Source: Methanoregulaceae archaeon
Lineage (GTDB): Archaea; Halobacteriota; Methanomicrobia; Methanomicrobiales; Methanospirillaceae
Direction of reading: 5' to 3'
DNA: 6,597 nucleotides
Assembly (NCBI GenBank): GCA_028679325.1
Contig: JAJRBS010000169.1
Coordinates: forward strand, 1 to 6,597
In this document: one piece after another, positions 5,164-6,597 of the stretch
How positions within the stretch are numbered: the stretch's first letter is position 1
Layout of the letters: each line of letters opens with the position of its first letter
Translations under genes and position numbers: made by a program
Notes under the pieces: model-generated
Told to the model about the DNA's origin: nothing
Database searches by the model: none
Seen by the model: the letters and a program-made list of their open reading frames with translations, nothing else

Positions 5164-6399
5164 TTATTTGAAGACGTTGAAGATCTGGTCGCTTCCGGTG
5201 GCTGACAGACGGTCGCGCTCCTCTCTCTCCTCGACGAGTGCGAGCAGGGGCAGCGACATGTCGACTCCCGGCACGTGGCCGAACATCTTCTCGAGCTCGG
5301 TCTGCTGGGCGTGCATGTGGAGCGAGTTCTGGATCTCCATAGGGCAGAGCTCCTGGCACTGCCCGCAGTTGACACAGGAGTCCGCGATGTGGGCAAACCG
5401 GATCAGGTGGAACATGAAGCCCGGCGGCACCTGTCCCGGCGTCACCAGGTAGGGCTTGCGGGTACTGCACTCCACGCAGTAGCAGATCGGGCAGGCCTCG
5501 ATGCAGCTGTAGCACTTGATACACTTCGAGGTGTCCTCGACGATCTTCTTCAGCCGCTCGCGGCCCTCTCCCAGTGCCCCGAAATCCTTTGCCCGCCACT
5601 TGTCGCCAAGTTTCAGCATGGAGTTCTCGACCTTGGTCCGCATCTCGAGACCCTTGGCCTCCGGGGCCGAGGTCTTGAGCACGCCGGCCTTGACCGCGGC
5701 GTCAAAGAGGTTTGCACCCTTGTCGCTGCAGACCTCGACGAAGGTGGCCTTCCCGGCCTTGTCGCCGATGACTCCCCAGTTGCCGCAGGCGAGGTCAGCC
5801 CCGCGGGGGACCTTCAGCTTGCAGCGGCGGCAGTTGGGACGCCGGCCGTAGCCTGCCTCTTCGAGTTCATCCATGGAGATGCCCTTGTGGCCTCCCTCGT
5901 ACTCGATGATAAACTGGCCCTTGTCGATCTCCTCCTTGTGCACCGTGTCAGGGTCGACACCGAACTTCTCGGTGATCATCTTCCGGGCGGTGATGGGGCT
6001 GACCGAACCCCCGCAGTTGACCCCGATCATGATGACATTGTCGAGGTTGACCTGCTGGCGCTTGGCGAGCTCGTAGAGACCCATCATGTCGCAGCCCTTC
6101 ACGGTCATGGCGATCTTCATGTCATTTGCACCGTTCAGGTACTTCTTGACCAGCTTCGACATGAGCAGGGTCCCGCAGTGGAGGGATCCGGCTGTCTTGT
6201 CAACGTCCTTGGGATCGGTGATGAAGACCGGGACCGCATCGTAGAGGTCAGACCCTTTCGTGACAGCAAAGACGCCGTCGATCATCTTCTTCTCGAGGGC
6301 AAACTTGAGGAGCTGGGTGACCGCACCGCCAAGCTCGGCTTTCTTCTGGAGCTCGGCGTCCGAGGTCCAGGCGTAGAACATGTCTCCTTTCTTTGACAT
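5164..6399 (-). CDS. fdhB: F420-dependent formate dehydrogenase, beta subunit
   Basis: Electron-transfer subunit that takes electrons from the molybdopterin/tungstopterin FdhA and reduces coenzyme F420 (formate + F420 to CO2 + F420H2), supplying reducing power for methanogenesis. The 411-residue product is full length for the family and lacks membrane segments. The first two thirds are the F420 hydrogenase/dehydrogenase beta-type domain that binds flavin and F420, with conserved GSLHCGT (71-77), VKGCDMMGLYEL (100-111), IGVNCGGSVSP (125-135) and RPNCRRCK (187-194). Two ferredoxin-type [4Fe-4S] motifs follow: CIKCYSCIEACP (293-304) with extra cysteines at 306, 308 and 311, and CVNCGQCQELCP (342-353). 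The ATG directly abuts the fdhA stop (TAAATG) and has a G-rich ribosome site inside the fdhA end, so the two are co-transcribed and probably coupled. In relatives such as Methanospirillum, FdhAB also feeds electrons to heterodisulfide reductase; this paralogue's partner is not visible here. Confidence 0.97.
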   Translation of the reverse strand: MSKKGDMFYAWTSDAELQKKAELGGAVTQLLKFALEKKMIDGVFAVTKGSDLYDAVPVFITDPKDVDKTAGSLHCGTLLMSKLVKKYLNGANDMKIAMTVKGCDMMGLYELAKRQQVNLDNVIMIGVNCGGSVSPITARKMITEKFGVDPDTVHKEEIDKGQFIIEYEGGHKGISMDELEEAGYGRRPNCRRCKLKVPRGADLACGNWGVIGDKAGKATFVEVCSDKGANLFDAAVKAGVLKTSAPEAKGLEMRTKVENSMLKLGDKWRAKDFGALGEGRERLKKIVEDTSKCIKCYSCIEACPICYCVECSTRKPYLVTPGQVPPGFMFHLIRFAHIADSCVNCGQCQELCPMEIQNSLHMHAQQTELEKMFGHVPGVDMSLPLLALVEEREERDRLSATGSDQIFNVFK

Positions 6400-6597
6400 T
6401 TACTTCGCCCCCTGTATCTTCTCTATCCGCACAGCACAGGCCTTGTACTCCGGGATCTTGGCGATCGGGTCAAGCGCGTTGTTGGTGAGGATGTTTGCCG
6501 CACATTCAGCGAAGTGGAAGGGGATGAAGACCTCGCCCTTCTTGATATCCTCGGTGACCTTGGCGGTGATCTCGATCTGTCCGCGGCGGGAGACAGC
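6400..6597 (-). CDS. fdhA: Formate dehydrogenase alpha subunit, C-terminal fragment (cut by window edge)
   Basis: Only the last 65 codons are in the window; the gene continues beyond the right edge. The translated end contains VSRRGQIEITAKVTDEIKKG, then FIPFHFAECAANILTNNALD and PIAKIPEYKACAVRI, ending KIQGAK. This is the characteristic C-terminal molybdopterin-dinucleotide-binding domain of methanogen FdhA, the catalytic subunit that oxidises formate at a Mo or W bis-pterin centre. The active-site Cys or Sec and the N-terminal [4Fe-4S] cluster motif lie outside the window, so catalytic competence cannot be judged. The TAA stop is immediately followed by the fdhB ATG. Confidence 0.95.
   Translation of the reverse strand, partial: AVSRRGQIEITAKVTEDIKKGEVFIPFHFAECAANILTNNALDPIAKIPEYKACAVRIEKIQGAK

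Noticed and set aside
5275..6396. 373-codon + strand frame antisense to fdhB
   Set aside because: The opposite strand encodes an unmistakable FdhB with two iron-sulfur motifs. The antisense frame has no recognisable domain and is explained by strong third-position GC bias.

Overview
The window most likely comes from a hydrogen- and formate-using methanogenic archaeon, probably of the order Methanomicrobiales. The clearest evidence is the right end: the 3' end of fdhA followed directly by a complete fdhB, the two subunits of F420-dependent formate dehydrogenase. Supporting signs are GC-rich codon use with many GTG starts, BRE/TATA-like promoter sequences instead of bacterial -35/-10 boxes, oligo-T terminators, and a fragment of the CxxC-x17-CxxC zinc-ribbon family seen in methanogens. 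The genus cannot be fixed from the sequence alone.

Layout, left to right. Positions 1-256 hold no intact gene. They contain what looks like a decayed small zinc-ribbon gene (92-253), in which the first CxxC knuckle and the conserved linker survive but the second knuckle is missing at a frameshift-like junction near 166. On the + strand follows an APC-family amino acid permease (257-1537). It meets, tail to tail with one base between the stop codons, a three-gene minus-strand operon (4170 to 1539): an RLAN-domain protein, a RimK-like ATP-grasp ligase and a GCS2-family carboxylate-amine ligase, each overlapping the next by a GTGA. A 447-base divergent region (4171-4617) carries a probable promoter for each side and, on the operon side, a leader rich in inverted repeats. 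A CPYC thioredoxin-fold protein (4618-5010, +) follows, then a 153-base convergent gap with T-run terminators for both directions, then fdhB and the end of fdhA on the minus strand.

How the genes work together. FdhA and FdhB oxidise formate and pass electrons to F420, a core reaction of methanogenesis. The RLAN/ATP-grasp/GCS2 operon is the most interesting part. Two different ATP-dependent amide-bond-forming enzymes are translationally coupled to a domain that, in bacteria, is usually fused to the same type of ATP-grasp. This suggests a dedicated pathway for a small peptide-like or amino-acid-conjugate metabolite of unknown structure. The convergent permease could move a substrate or product of that pathway, but only position suggests this. 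The thioredoxin-like protein is probably an independent redox gene.
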